Notes: generated from the letters alone by a model not told the origin. 64,000 nt of DNA from Desulfobacillus sp041396245 (GCA_041396245.1 JAWKYW010000006.1:62001-126000), one strand, 5' to 3'. Shown: positions 51,069-58,865, counted from the first letter of the stretch. Numbers and translations: made by a program.

Positions 51069-51593
51069 TCAGGCCACGACCGCGTCGTTGATCGTCACCT
51101 TGCCCGTCACCTCGATCGGCCGCACCAGCGTGTCGAGCACCGGGCAGTGCGACTCCACCGCCTCGATCAGCTTGCGCAGTTCCGCTTCCGGCGCGGGACT
51201 CCTCAGCACCGTCTCGTAGCTGATCTTCTGGTAGCCCGGTGGAATCGACGGGTCCATGCCGAACAGTCCCTTCAGGTCCAGTGAACCCTTCAGGCTGACC
51301 TTCACTTCGTCGAGCTGGATGCCCATCATCGACGCCATCGCCGAATACATGATTTCCTGGCAGGTGCCGAGGGAGACGAGCAGCAGCTCGACCGGATTGG
51401 CGCCCTTGTCCTGCCCGCCCAGCTCGGGCGGCTCGTCTACCACGATCGGAGCGAAATCACGCACCTTGCCCGTGCAGCGCACGTCCTCCTCCAGCGCCGT
51501 CTGCGCCTCGAACACCACGCGCGACATGGCCGGATTCTCTTGGATGCCCTGTACGGTCTTGCCGAGCGCTGCCTTCAACGATTCCTGCGACAT
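51069..51593 (-). CDS. OsmC family protein
   Basis: A 174-residue OsmC/Ohr-fold protein. The two reactive cysteines expected in thiol peroxidases of this family are Cys78 (LLVSLGTCQEIMY) and Cys150 (VESHCPVLDTLV). OsmC and Ohr reduce organic hydroperoxides and are recycled by lipoylated proteins and dihydrolipoamide dehydrogenase. The downstream partner gene encodes exactly such an enzyme with its own lipoyl domain, so the pair may form a peroxide-reducing unit. Confidence 0.88.
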   Translation of the reverse strand: MSQESLKAALGKTVQGIQENPAMSRVVFEAQTALEEDVRCTGKVRDFAPIVVDEPPELGGQDKGANPVELLLVSLGTCQEIMYSAMASMMGIQLDEVKVSLKGSLDLKGLFGMDPSIPPGYQKISYETVLRSPAPEAELRKLIEAVESHCPVLDTLVRPIEVTGKVTINDAVVA

Positions 51594-51744
51594 GGTTGCC
51601 TCCTCCGTTTATGTTTATGAATGCGATGGCCGGGAGCGGGTGCTCCCATGGGCGGAAGGCGCGCCGCGCCTTTCTGTGGCCACTCTGGCGCATTCCACCG
51701 CGGATTTGAATCGGGACGATTCCGCGGGGAGATCAGGAAAGACC

Positions 51745-52641
51745 CTATCGCAGGTAGTGGTCAACCAGCAGGGTGGCGAAGAGCAGGAAGAGGTAGGTGA
51801 TCGACCAGCGGAAGCTGGCCTGCGCGGCGCGGTCGCTGTAGCGGCGCAGCAGGCGCCAGGCGTGGGCGATGAAGATGCCGTCGAGAACCAGCGCCGCGGC
51901 GAGGTAGAGCCAACCGCTCATGCCGATGGCGAAGGGCATCAGCGTCACCACGGTCAGCCCCAGGGTGTAGGCAAAAATGCAGCGCAGCGTGTAGGCGCGG
52001 CCGTAGACCACCGGCAGCATCGGCAGCTTCGCATCGGCGTACTCGTGCGCGCGGTAGAGCGCCAGCGACCAGAAGTGCGGCGGCGTCCACACGAAGATGA
52101 TGAGGAACAGCAGCCAGGCCTCGCCCGGCGCCTGGCCGGTGACGGCGGCCCAGCCGAGCACCGGCGGCATGGCGCCCGAGGCGCCGCCGATGACGATGTT
52201 CTGGGGCGTGCGCGGCTTCAGGATCACCGTGTAGACGATGGCGTAGCCGACGAAGGTGGCCAGCGTCAGCCACATGGTGAAGGGGTTGACGAAGGCGTGC
52301 AGCAACGACAGGCCGATGCCGCCGATGGCGCCGGAGAGCAGCAGCGTCTCTACCGAATTCACTTCCCCGCGCGGCAGCGGGCGCCCCTGGGTGCGCGCCA
52401 TCACGGCGTCGATCTCCTGCTCGATGAGGCAGTTCATGGCGGCGGCGGCGCCGGCCACCAGGGCGATGCCGAGGGTGCCGGCGAAGAGTACCGTGAGCGG
52501 CACCATGCCCGGCGCGGCGAGGAACATGCCGATGACCGCGCAGAACACGATCAGGGTGTTCACCCGCGGCTTGGTCAGGCGCAGGTAACGGCGAAGCCGC
52601 CCGGTCGGGCCGGGGCGGACGGTGAGGATCGTTTCGGCCAT
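51745..52641 (-). CDS. ctaB: Protoheme IX farnesyltransferase (heme O synthase)
   Basis: A 298-residue membrane prenyltransferase with about eight helices. It attaches a farnesyl group to heme b to make heme O for heme-copper enzymes. The Asp-rich and associated motifs NCLIEQEIDAVMARTQGRPL and FLIIFVWTPPHFWSLAL, YADAKLPMLPVVYG are diagnostic of CtaB/CyoE. The ATG at 52641 follows GGAGGTCTCC. No ctaA is seen here. It diverges from the two-subunit heme-copper enzyme and is preceded by the shared regulatory element. Confidence 0.94.
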   Translation of the reverse strand: MAETILTVRPGPTGRLRRYLRLTKPRVNTLIVFCAVIGMFLAAPGMVPLTVLFAGTLGIALVAGAAAAMNCLIEQEIDAVMARTQGRPLPRGEVNSVETLLLSGAIGGIGLSLLHAFVNPFTMWLTLATFVGYAIVYTVILKPRTPQNIVIGGASGAMPPVLGWAAVTGQAPGEAWLLFLIIFVWTPPHFWSLALYRAHEYADAKLPMLPVVYGRAYTLRCIFAYTLGLTVVTLMPFAIGMSGWLYLAAALVLDGIFIAHAWRLLRRYSDRAAQASFRWSITYLFLLFATLLVDHYLR

Positions 52642-52698
52642 TAGCGGAGACCTCCGGCGTCGTTGATGGCCGGCCCAGTCTAGTCTCCCTGCCGCTTC

Positions 52699-52741
52699 GT
52701 TCAATCAGGAACATCCGCAGGCCCCCTAGGTAAACATCCTA
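52699..52741 (-). promoter_or_regulatory. Composite regulon element, ctaB promoter
   Basis: Read leftward: TAGG-ATGTTTA-CCTA (52727-52741), 10 bp, GGATGTTCCTGATTGAAC (52699-52716), about 58 bp before the ctaB start. A TAGACT 16 bp after TTGAAC can serve as a -10. The palindrome also faces the divergent subunit II gene, though no conserved block lies on that side. Confidence 0.75.
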
Positions 52742-52863
52742 ATTGCCCGCTCCGCACCCCCGGCCTATCGTTCTGCTACCAGAAAACGGTTTCCGGGCTT
52801 CCGGGACCGAGCGCGGCGGGGCAATCCCGCCGCACCGATAAATTCGAGGAGGAGGCAATCGCC

Positions 52864-53424
52864 ATGTTGGACTACGTGTATACCGGCTGGGGCGCGTTCT
52901 GGGTGACCATGTTCATGTTCGTCCCCTTTGCCCTGATGGCGTACTGGGTCATCCGCAGGAAAAGCCTGGTCGATACCGGCCCCAGCCAATTGCAGCCCGG
53001 CGAGTTTGCCCCCATCGAGGGAGTCTGGCTGACGTTTGCGTTCATTTTCTTCGTGGTCGCCAACCTGGCCAGCCTGAAGTACATCCCGTGGGCCGCAGCA
53101 TCCGGCGGGACTGGTGGCGAACCCGAGGTGCAAATCGATTTCACGGCGAAGTCCTGGGCCTACGACATGTCCAACCGCCAGATCGAGGTCGGCAAGCCGG
53201 TGCGCTTCTCCGGCCGGGCGACCGACACCCAGCACGGCTTCGCCGTCTACCACCCCAACGGCAGGGTGCTGTTCACCATGCTGATGATGCCGGGCACCAC
53301 CAAGCCCACGTCGGCCGTCTATACGTTCAAGGAGCCGGGCAAATACACGGTGCGCTGTCTCGAGTACTGCGGCGTCGCCCATCACCGGATGCAGGATGAA
53401 CTGACCGTCGTAGCAGCCAACTAA
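52864..53424 (+). CDS. Heme-copper enzyme subunit II with CuA site
   Basis: A 186-residue protein with two N-terminal transmembrane helices (about 10-30 and 55-75) and a periplasmic cupredoxin domain. The CuA ligand set is complete: His in DTQHGFAVYHP, then CLEYCGVAHHRM (C-x3-C-x3-H-x2-M). It therefore accepts electrons from a soluble donor such as cytochrome c. It is shorter than typical CoxB (about 280) and looks like subunit II of B-type or CuA-containing NO-reductase-like enzymes. It lies 28 bp upstream of subunit I in the same operon. Confidence 0.88.
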   Translation: MLDYVYTGWGAFWVTMFMFVPFALMAYWVIRRKSLVDTGPSQLQPGEFAPIEGVWLTFAFIFFVVANLASLKYIPWAAASGGTGGEPEVQIDFTAKSWAYDMSNRQIEVGKPVRFSGRATDTQHGFAVYHPNGRVLFTMLMMPGTTKPTSAVYTFKEPGKYTVRCLEYCGVAHHRMQDELTVVAAN

Positions 53425-53452
53425 GCGCCCCGCCCCGAGGAGGAAAATCCAA

Positions 53453-54982
53453 ATGAGCATAGCCACCACCATCGTCAAGAGCACGCCGGTCTTCGGCAAA
53501 ATGTTCGCGGTCGACAAGAGCACCGGCCTGGAGGAGATCAACGCCTGGCCGGCGCTGATGATCATGAGTTCCTTCGTCTGGCTCGTCGTGGCCGGCCTGC
53601 TGGGCCTGGTCATGCCGGCGACGCAGATCTTCGATCTCGAATCGGACCACTTCTACACCACGCTGACGCTGCACGGCGCGGCGCTGACCTTCCCCTTCTC
53701 GTTCCAGCTCATGATGGGCGTCGGCCTGCACCGCTCCGGCGGCTGCGTCGGCAAGGCCATCACCGGCTGGCTGCCGGCCCTGGCCTGGCTGTCGATGAAC
53801 CTCGGTGGCGCCATCCTCACCGTCGCCGTCCTCATGGGCCTCAAGGTCAGCGTGATAGTGATGTTCCCGCTGCCGCTGGTCGGCGCGCAGATGGGCGTCT
53901 GGAGCATGGAGTCCGTGATCGTCGGCTTCACCGGCATCTACCTGGTGCTCGCCTGCATGATCCTCTGGTACCCGCTGCTGGTGCTGAAGATGATGTTCTT
54001 CGGCAAGAAGCGGCCCGAACTCGTCCTGTCCGAGCGCTCGCTCAACGAGCCGGGCATGCTGGGCATGCTGCTCGCCGCCGCGACCCTGCTGCTGACCGGC
54101 CTGCCGCTGGTGGTGGTCGGCACGACGCTGCTGCTGGCGCTCTACAAGATCCTGCCCATGTCGCTCGCCGCCTGGGCGGCCGATCCGGTGGTGTTCCAAT
54201 ACACGTTCTTTCTCTTCGCCCATAACCTGATGGAGGCGATGGCGCTGATGGTGGCGAGCGCGATGTATGCCACGCTGCCGCTCTACCTGGCAGACGGCAC
54301 GCGCAAACTCTCCAGCGAGAAGCTGGCCAACCTGGCGTTATGGGTCCTGCTGGTGACCTCGGTCACCTCCGGCCTGCATCACTTCATCACCTTCTACCCG
54401 AACCAGCCTGCGGCCTTGTCCTACTGGGGCAACATCATGAGCTGGGGCACCGGCATGGGTGCGGCGATCAGCATCTTCACCGTCCTGGTCACCATCTGGC
54501 AGCACGGGCTGAAGCCGGAGCCCGGCATCATCGCCGTGCTCGTCGGCTGGGCGCTCTACATCCTCGACGGCGCCAGCGCCATCGTCACCTCCAACATCGC
54601 CTGGACCTACCAGCTGCATGGCACCATGTGGCAGAGCGGCCACTTCATGACGGTCATCCTGGCCATGTCCATGATGTGGATGGGCGTTCTCTATCACCAC
54701 TATCCGGTGCTGACGGGCCGCAAGCTCGATCCGGCGCTGGGCTACAAGTACATCAAGATAATGACCGTCGGCAGCTTCGGCGCGGCGATCACCATGCTGG
54801 CGGGCGGGGCGGCCGGCATGCCGCGGCGCTTCGCCGACTGGCACCCGGAAGGCTGGATGCTCTACGGCAACCTGATCCTGTTCTTCGGCCTGATCCTCGG
54901 CGCCGCGTTTGCCGTATATTTCTACAATCTGATGAAGTCGCGCGACATCTCCGCGCCCATGGGCGAGTTGGCCCGGGCGTAA
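53453..54982 (+). CDS. Divergent heme-copper enzyme subunit I, NO-reductase-like active site
   Basis: A 509-residue protein with about 12 membrane helices. By eye alignment with CoxI: helix II His74 (LTLHGAALTF) is a low-spin heme ligand; helix VI has His257 as first CuB/FeB ligand, but the position four residues later, the cross-linked Tyr of oxidases, is Glu261 (FAHNLMEAMA), as in the HLWVE motif of NorB; His309-His310 (GLHHFITFY) are intact; in helix X the high-spin heme ligand is His397, while the second low-spin ligand reads Met399 (GHFM instead of the usual HFH). These changes argue against a normal oxygen reductase and for a CuA-linked NO-reductase-like family (compare sNOR/eNOR). Enzyme activity is inferred. 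Confidence 0.8.
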   Translation: MSIATTIVKSTPVFGKMFAVDKSTGLEEINAWPALMIMSSFVWLVVAGLLGLVMPATQIFDLESDHFYTTLTLHGAALTFPFSFQLMMGVGLHRSGGCVGKAITGWLPALAWLSMNLGGAILTVAVLMGLKVSVIVMFPLPLVGAQMGVWSMESVIVGFTGIYLVLACMILWYPLLVLKMMFFGKKRPELVLSERSLNEPGMLGMLLAAATLLLTGLPLVVVGTTLLLALYKILPMSLAAWAADPVVFQYTFFLFAHNLMEAMALMVASAMYATLPLYLADGTRKLSSEKLANLALWVLLVTSVTSGLHHFITFYPNQPAALSYWGNIMSWGTGMGAAISIFTVLVTIWQHGLKPEPGIIAVLVGWALYILDGASAIVTSNIAWTYQLHGTMWQSGHFMTVILAMSMMWMGVLYHHYPVLTGRKLDPALGYKYIKIMTVGSFGAAITMLAGGAAGMPRRFADWHPEGWMLYGNLILFFGLILGAAFAVYFYNLMKSRDISAPMGELARA

Positions 54983-54998
54983 GACGATTCGGCAAACC

Positions 54999-55033
54999 GA
55001 AGCGTCCGCAGCGATGCGGACGCTTCTTTTTTT
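54999..55033 (+). terminator. Rho-independent terminator after subunit I
   Basis: A 12-bp perfect stem (GAAGCGTCCGCA at 54999-55010 with 55015-55026), loop GCGA, followed by seven T. It closes the two-gene heme-copper operon. Confidence 0.92.
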
Positions 55034-55045
55034 AGCGCCCCCCCG

Positions 55046-57424
55046 ATGCCCTGCAAGCTCTGCGGCCTGCCCCTGCCGAAACCGCCGGTTTCCGACGCCG
55101 GCCACGACTTCTGCTGCATCGGCTGCCGCGAGGTGTACCGCGCCTTCGGCGAGGACGCCCTCGTCGCGGCAAAAGTCAGTCCGCGCGAGACGGCGCCGCC
55201 GCCCGGAAGCCGCGAGGCCTTCCTCTGGATCGACGGCATGCACTGCGCCTCCTGCGAATTCCTCATCGGCAAGCTCGCCCTGAAGCACCCCGGCGTGTTC
55301 GACGTCGCCTCCAGCTACGCCACCGCCACCGCCCGCATCGCCTACGACCCGGCGCAGGTGAAGGAGGCCGAACTGCCGGCGCTCCTCAGCCGCCACGGCT
55401 ATCGCGCGCGGCTGCGCGGCGAGCCGGCGCCGGAGCACGAAGAGGGGCTCGACCTGCTGCGCCTGGTGTCCGGCGTCACCGCCGCCTCGCTGGTGATGAT
55501 GCTGACCTTCATTTTCATCTACCCGATCCATGGCGGCTGGCTGACGGTGGAGGACTACGGCGCGATGCGCCGGCTCGCCTTCGAGGCCGTGCCGATCTTC
55601 CTGTTCTTCCTGACGACGATCCTGGTGTTCTTCGTCGGCTGGCCGATCCTGCGCGGGGCCTGGATCGGCCTGCGCGCCCGCCTGCCCAACATGGACGTCC
55701 TGCTCGCCCTGGCCATCCTCGCGGCCTACGGCTACAGCGTCATCCAGTTCTTCAACCGCTCCATCGACCTCTATTTCGAGGTGGCCGGCACGCTGGTCTT
55801 GATCATCACCGTCGGCCGCTACCTCGAGCGCGGCGCCCGCGCGCGTGCCACCGAATCGCTCCAGTCCATCCTGCAGGCCTGGTCGCCGCGCGCCTGCGTG
55901 CTGCGCGGCGGCCAGTATCTCGACTGTTCGCTCGACGAGGTGCGCCCGCACGACCGCGTCTTCGTGCGCCAGGGCGAGGCCATCCCCGTCGACGGCGGCA
56001 TCGTCGCCGGCCGCGGCGCGGTGGACGAGTCGCTGATGACCGGCGAGCCCTTCCCGGTGTCGCGCGGCGAGGGCGAAAAGGTGCTCGGCGGCAGCCGCCT
56101 GCTCGAGGGCAACCTCGAGATCGACACCGGCCCGCAGGCGGAAAGCCGCATGGCCAACCTCGCCCGCATCCTCTGGAACACGCAGAGCGCCAGCACCGGG
56201 CTGCAGGCCCGCGTCGACCGCCTCTCGCGCCGCTTCGTGCCCGGCGTGCTGGCGCTGGCGGCGCTGGTCGGCGCGGGTTTCCTGCTCGCCGGCGCGGGGG
56301 CGGAGAAGGCGCTGCTGGCCGCGCTCGCCACGCTCATCGTCTCCTGCCCGTGCACCTTCGGCCTGGCCATTCCGCTCACCACCGCGGCGGCGATCGGCGC
56401 GGCGCTGCGCCGCGGCATCGTCGTCACCGGCCCCGACCTCTTCGAGAAATCGCCGCGCGTCGACGTCGTCGCCATCGACAAGACCGGCACGCTCTCCAGC
56501 GGCGAGATGGCGGTGGTCGAGGTGATCGGTTCGGCCGAGCTCGCCGCCCGCGCCGCCGCCGTCGAGCGGCACTCGCCGCACCCGGTGGCGCGCGCCATCG
56601 CCCGGCTCGATGCCGGCCGCAGCGCCGGCGAGGTCGAGCTCCACCCGGGGCGCGGCGCCGTCGCCGCGGTCGGCGGCAAGCGCATCGCCGTCGGCAGCCG
56701 CGCACTGTTCGCCACGCTCGGCTGGACGGTCCCCGCGCCGCTCGCCGCCCGCGCCGAGCAGAGCCGCCACGGCGAAGCCGTCGTCTCCTACGTCGGCTGG
56801 GACGGCGTCGCCGAAGGCGCCATCCTCACGCGCGACCGCTCGCGCCCGGCCTGGGACCGCGTCGTCGAGTCGCTGCGCCGCCACTGCCGCGTCGTGCTGC
56901 TCACCGGCGCCGAGCATCCCAACGGCTACCGCCAGCATGTCGACGAAGTCCACGCCGGCGTGCCGCCCGAGGCCAAGGCCGCCGTCATCCGCCGGCTCAA
57001 GGCGCAGGGCCGCGTCGCCATGATCGGCGACGGCAGCAACGACGCGCCGGCGCTGGCCGAGGCCGACCTCGGCATCGCCTTCGGCGCACCCACCGCGCTG
57101 GCGGCCGAGGCCGCCGACATCGTCATCCCCGGCAAGCGCCTCGAGCGCGTGCTCGAAGCCTTCCTCCTCATCGGCGTCACGCGCCGGCGCATCCGGCAGA
57201 ACCTCGGCTGGGCGCTCGCCTACAACGCCATCGCCATCCCGCTGGCGGCCACCGGCATGTTGAGCCCGCTCGTCGCCGCCGCGGCGATGTCGGCGAGCAG
57301 CATCCTGGTGGTGATGAACGCCGCGCGGCCGATCCTCGGCAAGGACCCGTTCGAGGGCGAAGGCGAAGACGAAGGCGGCGAACACCCGGCACCCGTCCCC
57401 GGCGCGCCTTCTTCGGTGCGCTAG
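55046..57424 (+). CDS. Copper-translocating P1B-type ATPase, CtpA/CcoI-like
   Basis: A 792-residue heavy-metal ATPase. An N-terminal cysteine-rich segment (CKLCGLPLP and CCIGCREVY) precedes a metal-binding domain with GMHCASC (near 65). The transmembrane copper motif is SCPC (TLIVSCPCTFGLAIPL), with phosphorylation site DKTGTLSSGE, the SPHPVA His-Pro and GDGSNDAPALAEADLG. The layout matches CcoI/CtpA exporters that load copper onto oxidases rather than CopA. It lies directly after the heme-copper genes, so copper supply for CuA is the likely job. The start at 55046 follows the terminator with little binding site. Confidence 0.88.
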   Translation: MPCKLCGLPLPKPPVSDAGHDFCCIGCREVYRAFGEDALVAAKVSPRETAPPPGSREAFLWIDGMHCASCEFLIGKLALKHPGVFDVASSYATATARIAYDPAQVKEAELPALLSRHGYRARLRGEPAPEHEEGLDLLRLVSGVTAASLVMMLTFIFIYPIHGGWLTVEDYGAMRRLAFEAVPIFLFFLTTILVFFVGWPILRGAWIGLRARLPNMDVLLALAILAAYGYSVIQFFNRSIDLYFEVAGTLVLIITVGRYLERGARARATESLQSILQAWSPRACVLRGGQYLDCSLDEVRPHDRVFVRQGEAIPVDGGIVAGRGAVDESLMTGEPFPVSRGEGEKVLGGSRLLEGNLEIDTGPQAESRMANLARILWNTQSASTGLQARVDRLSRRFVPGVLALAALVGAGFLLAGAGAEKALLAALATLIVSCPCTFGLAIPLTTAAAIGAALRRGIVVTGPDLFEKSPRVDVVAIDKTGTLSSGEMAVVEVIGSAELAARAAAVERHSPHPVARAIARLDAGRSAGEVELHPGRGAVAAVGGKRIAVGSRALFATLGWTVPAPLAARAEQSRHGEAVVSYVGWDGVAEGAILTRDRSRPAWDRVVESLRRHCRVVLLTGAEHPNGYRQHVDEVHAGVPPEAKAAVIRRLKAQGRVAMIGDGSNDAPALAEADLGIAFGAPTALAAEAADIVIPGKRLERVLEAFLLIGVTRRRIRQNLGWALAYNAIAIPLAATGMLSPLVAAAAMSASSILVVMNAARPILGKDPFEGEGEDEGGEHPAPVPGAPSSVR
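55172..55195 (+). repeat. Bipartite motif copy, exact
   Basis: AAAGTCAG, 10 bp, ACGGCG (14 of 14), sense strand within the linker after the N-terminal cysteine segment of the copper ATPase, encoding KVSPRETA. Confidence 0.78.
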
Positions 57425-57499
57425 ATAGTCCGTCACTGCGGTTTCGAGAACGCCCAGGCAGCGCCCGGCGGGCGCCTGCCCGCAGGCTGGCGGGGCGGG

Positions 57500-57523
57500 A
57501 AAATCAGTCTCTGTAATACGGCA
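57500..57523 (+). repeat. Bipartite motif copy, 12 of 14
   Basis: AAAATCAG, 10 bp (TCTCTGTAAT), ACGGCA, 75 bp after the copper ATPase stop. A weaker copy, but the middle resembles that of other copies. Confidence 0.5.
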
Positions 57524-57604
57524 TGGGGGCTGGCTTGGGGCCGGTGATCGGCCGGAGCGTGAGTTCAATCGGTCAAGCAGCAACCGAAGCTGTCGACCCC
57601 TTGC

Positions 57605-57632
57605 CGTCATTCCCGCGAACGCGGGAATCCAG
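57605..57632. repeat. CGTCATTCCCGCG-family half repeat
   Basis: CGTCATTCCCGCGAACGCGG followed by GAATCCAG, the same family as at 27846-27920, nested in the 44-bp inverted repeat. Confidence 0.75.
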
Positions 57633-57635
57633 TTT

Positions 57636-57703
57636 GTAGGTCGGCCTTCAGGCCGACTTCGGCGGTCACGCAGGCGCCTAAGTCGGCCTGAAGGCCGACC
57701 TAC
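57636..57703. repeat. REP-type palindrome pair
   Basis: GTAGGTCGGCCTTCAGGCCG and its inverse GGCCTGAAGGCCGACCTAC around a 26-bp spacer, nested within the 44-bp inverted repeat. Confidence 0.85.
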
Positions 57704-57893
57704 ACACTATGGCCATGACGGCTCCTGGCCGATAGCTTCGGTTGCTGCTTGACCGATTGAACTCACGCTCCGGCCGAGTTCGAGACATTCATATTCTTGC
57801 AATTGGCCGAGGCTGAAGCTTGCATTTGGCCGCGATGCCCGCTGACCGTATCTATCCCCGATTCGCTGAGCCCGGCCCGTCGCCTTCGCGGAA

Positions 57894-57962
57894 TTAGATC
57901 AGCGCCTCGATCCCCTTGCGGTCAAGCAGGTTGAGCAGCTTGAGGGAGGGGCCGCCCATTCG
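57894..57962 (-). pseudogene. C-terminal remnant of an XRE-type (NadS/HigA2-like) regulator
   Basis: The leftward frame ends MGGPSLKLLNLLDRKGIEAL then I-stop. This closely resembles the C-terminal helix of XRE-family antitoxin or regulator proteins whose helix-turn-helix is followed by a GPALKLL-like stretch. Upstream residues lack a recognisable helix-turn-helix and the surrounding DNA is low in GC. I read it as the decayed end of an antitoxin gene. The identification is by eye and tentative. Confidence 0.35.
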
Positions 57963-58150
57963 ATTGGTCCGGATTTGGCTCATTCGCCAAGCACTGCAAT
58001 GAAAAAACATCCGACTAAATAATACGTTGCCAACGAAGCATCGAGCTATTTGGCTCAAGCCAGCCAATCCATTGGCCCGATTGCAGCACATTTGAGCCAA
58101 ACGAAGCGGCTCATTTTCCAGCCGCTAGCCGGTAGCGAGCGGCGAGCCAC
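57963..58150. other. AT-rich intergenic stretch with TTGGCTCA repeats
   Basis: Lower GC than its surroundings. Contains several TTGGCTCA/TGAGCCAA copies (near 57975, 58051 and 58092), some in inverse orientation, plus GCGGCTCATTTTCC. No convincing gene. Together with the antitoxin remnant and BrnT/BrnA this suggests a small imported segment. Confidence 0.45.
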
Positions 58151-58173
58151 TTGTAAAATAACTACAATATAAT
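58151..58173 (+). promoter_or_regulatory. brnTA promoter and possible BrnA operator
   Basis: TTGTA-AAATAAC-TACAA (58151-58167) is a perfect 5-bp inverted repeat directly before a TATAAT hexamer (58168-58173), 15 bp upstream of the brnT ATG. BrnA antitoxins are ribbon-helix-helix repressors of their own operon, so this is the expected operator position. No good -35 is seen. Confidence 0.6.
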
Positions 58174-58188
58174 TACACTATTTTTCCG

Positions 58189-58470
58189 ATGAGCGAACTG
58201 CATTTCGAGTGGGACCCGCGGAAGGCTGCCGTCAATCTCAGGAAGCACGGCGTGAGTTTCGAGGAGGCGAAATCCGCCTTCCTCGATGAGCGTGCAAAAC
58301 TGATAGACGATCCCGACCATTCCGAAGACGAGGACCGTTTCGTCCTGCTCGGCCTCAGTTCTGCGCTAAGAATCCTGGTCGTCTGCCATTGCTATCGAAG
58401 TGACGATGGAGCCATTCGAATCATCTCGGCACGCAAGGCGACCGCCAAGGAAAGGAAATCCTATGAGTGA
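58189..58470 (+). CDS. brnT: BrnT family ribonuclease toxin
   Basis: A 93-residue type II toxin with a RelE-like fold that cleaves RNA. Family segments FEWDPRKAAVNLRKHGVSFE, DDPDHSEDEDRFVLLGLS and the C-terminal RIISARKATAKERKSYE are diagnostic. It precedes its antitoxin, as usual for brnTA, with an AT-rich promoter just upstream. Confidence 0.93.
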   Translation: MSELHFEWDPRKAAVNLRKHGVSFEEAKSAFLDERAKLIDDPDHSEDEDRFVLLGLSSALRILVVCHCYRSDDGAIRIISARKATAKERKSYE

Positions 58471-58479
58471 AGGTGCCCC

Positions 58480-58689
58480 ATGAGAAAAGAATACGACTTC
58501 TCCGCCGCCAGAAAGAACCCCTACGCTTCCCGACTGAAGAAGCAGGTCACCATTCGCCTGGACGAGGAATCGATCAACTACTTCAAGGCGATTTCCGAGC
58601 AGGTCGGCATTCCGTACCAAAGCCTCATCAACCTGTACCTGCGCGACTGCGCGGCGTCGCAGCGCAAGCTGAACCTGAACTGGAAATAG
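58480..58689 (+). CDS. brnA: BrnA family antitoxin
   Basis: A 69-residue antitoxin. The ribbon-helix-helix region KKQVTIRLDEESINYFKAIS, then GIPYQSLINLYLRDCA, is typical of BrnA, which neutralises BrnT and represses the operon. It starts 9 bp after the brnT stop. A bipartite motif copy follows 22 bp after its stop. Confidence 0.93.
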   Translation: MRKEYDFSAARKNPYASRLKKQVTIRLDEESINYFKAISEQVGIPYQSLINLYLRDCAASQRKLNLNWK

Positions 58690-58711
58690 GCTTGTGCGCT
58701 GTTCGGCGCGA

Positions 58712-58735
58712 AAAGTCAGTCTGTGTGGCACGGCG
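58712..58735 (+). repeat. Bipartite motif copy, exact
   Basis: AAAGTCAG, 10 bp (TCTGTGTGGC), ACGGCG (14 of 14), 22 bp after brnA. Confidence 0.85.
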
Positions 58736-58737
58736 AT

Positions 58738-58860
58738 TCCCCTCACCCTAGCCCGCGCTCCGCGCTCCACGGCCGGCTTTGCACAGCCGGCCGGCTCAGG
58801 CGGCGCGAAGCATGCTTCGCGAAACCCCGCCTTCGCCCCCGCGAGCGGAGAGAGGGGACT
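58738..58860. repeat. CCCCTCACCC...GAGAGGGG repeat with internal hairpins
   Basis: A GC-rich non-coding stretch bounded by CCCCTCACCCTAGCCC and GCGGAGAGAGGGGAC. Inside are GGCCGGC-TTTGCACA-GCCGGCC and GCGAAGCATGCTTCGC palindromes. It resembles common dispersed intergenic repeats and may end the brnTA transcript. Confidence 0.6.
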
Positions 58861-58865
58861 GTTCT

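Larger units (their letters stand above)
57548..57777. repeat. Perfect 44-bp inverted repeat enclosing two other repeats
   Basis: Arms at 57548-57591 and 57734-57777 are perfect reverse complements over 44 bp (outer ends TCGGCCGGAGCGTGAG). The 142-bp interior holds a half CGTCATTCCCGCG repeat and a REP pair. No open frame is present. It could be a MITE-like element, an invertible segment or a nested repeat insertion. Confidence 0.85.

Noticed and set aside
51280..51303. GGCTGACCTT within the OsmC gene as a motif copy
   Set aside because: The first half has an internal mismatch and no ACGGCG-like half at 10 bp.
53453..54982. First reading of this gene as an ordinary aerobic cytochrome c oxidase subunit I
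   Set aside because: The expected His-Pro-Glu-Val-Tyr and His-Phe-His motifs are replaced by HNLME and HFM, so the standard oxygen-reductase label is not supported.
57425..57777. An intact insertion sequence downstream of the copper ATPase
   Set aside because: Long inverted repeats are present, but the 142-bp interior has no transposase frame.
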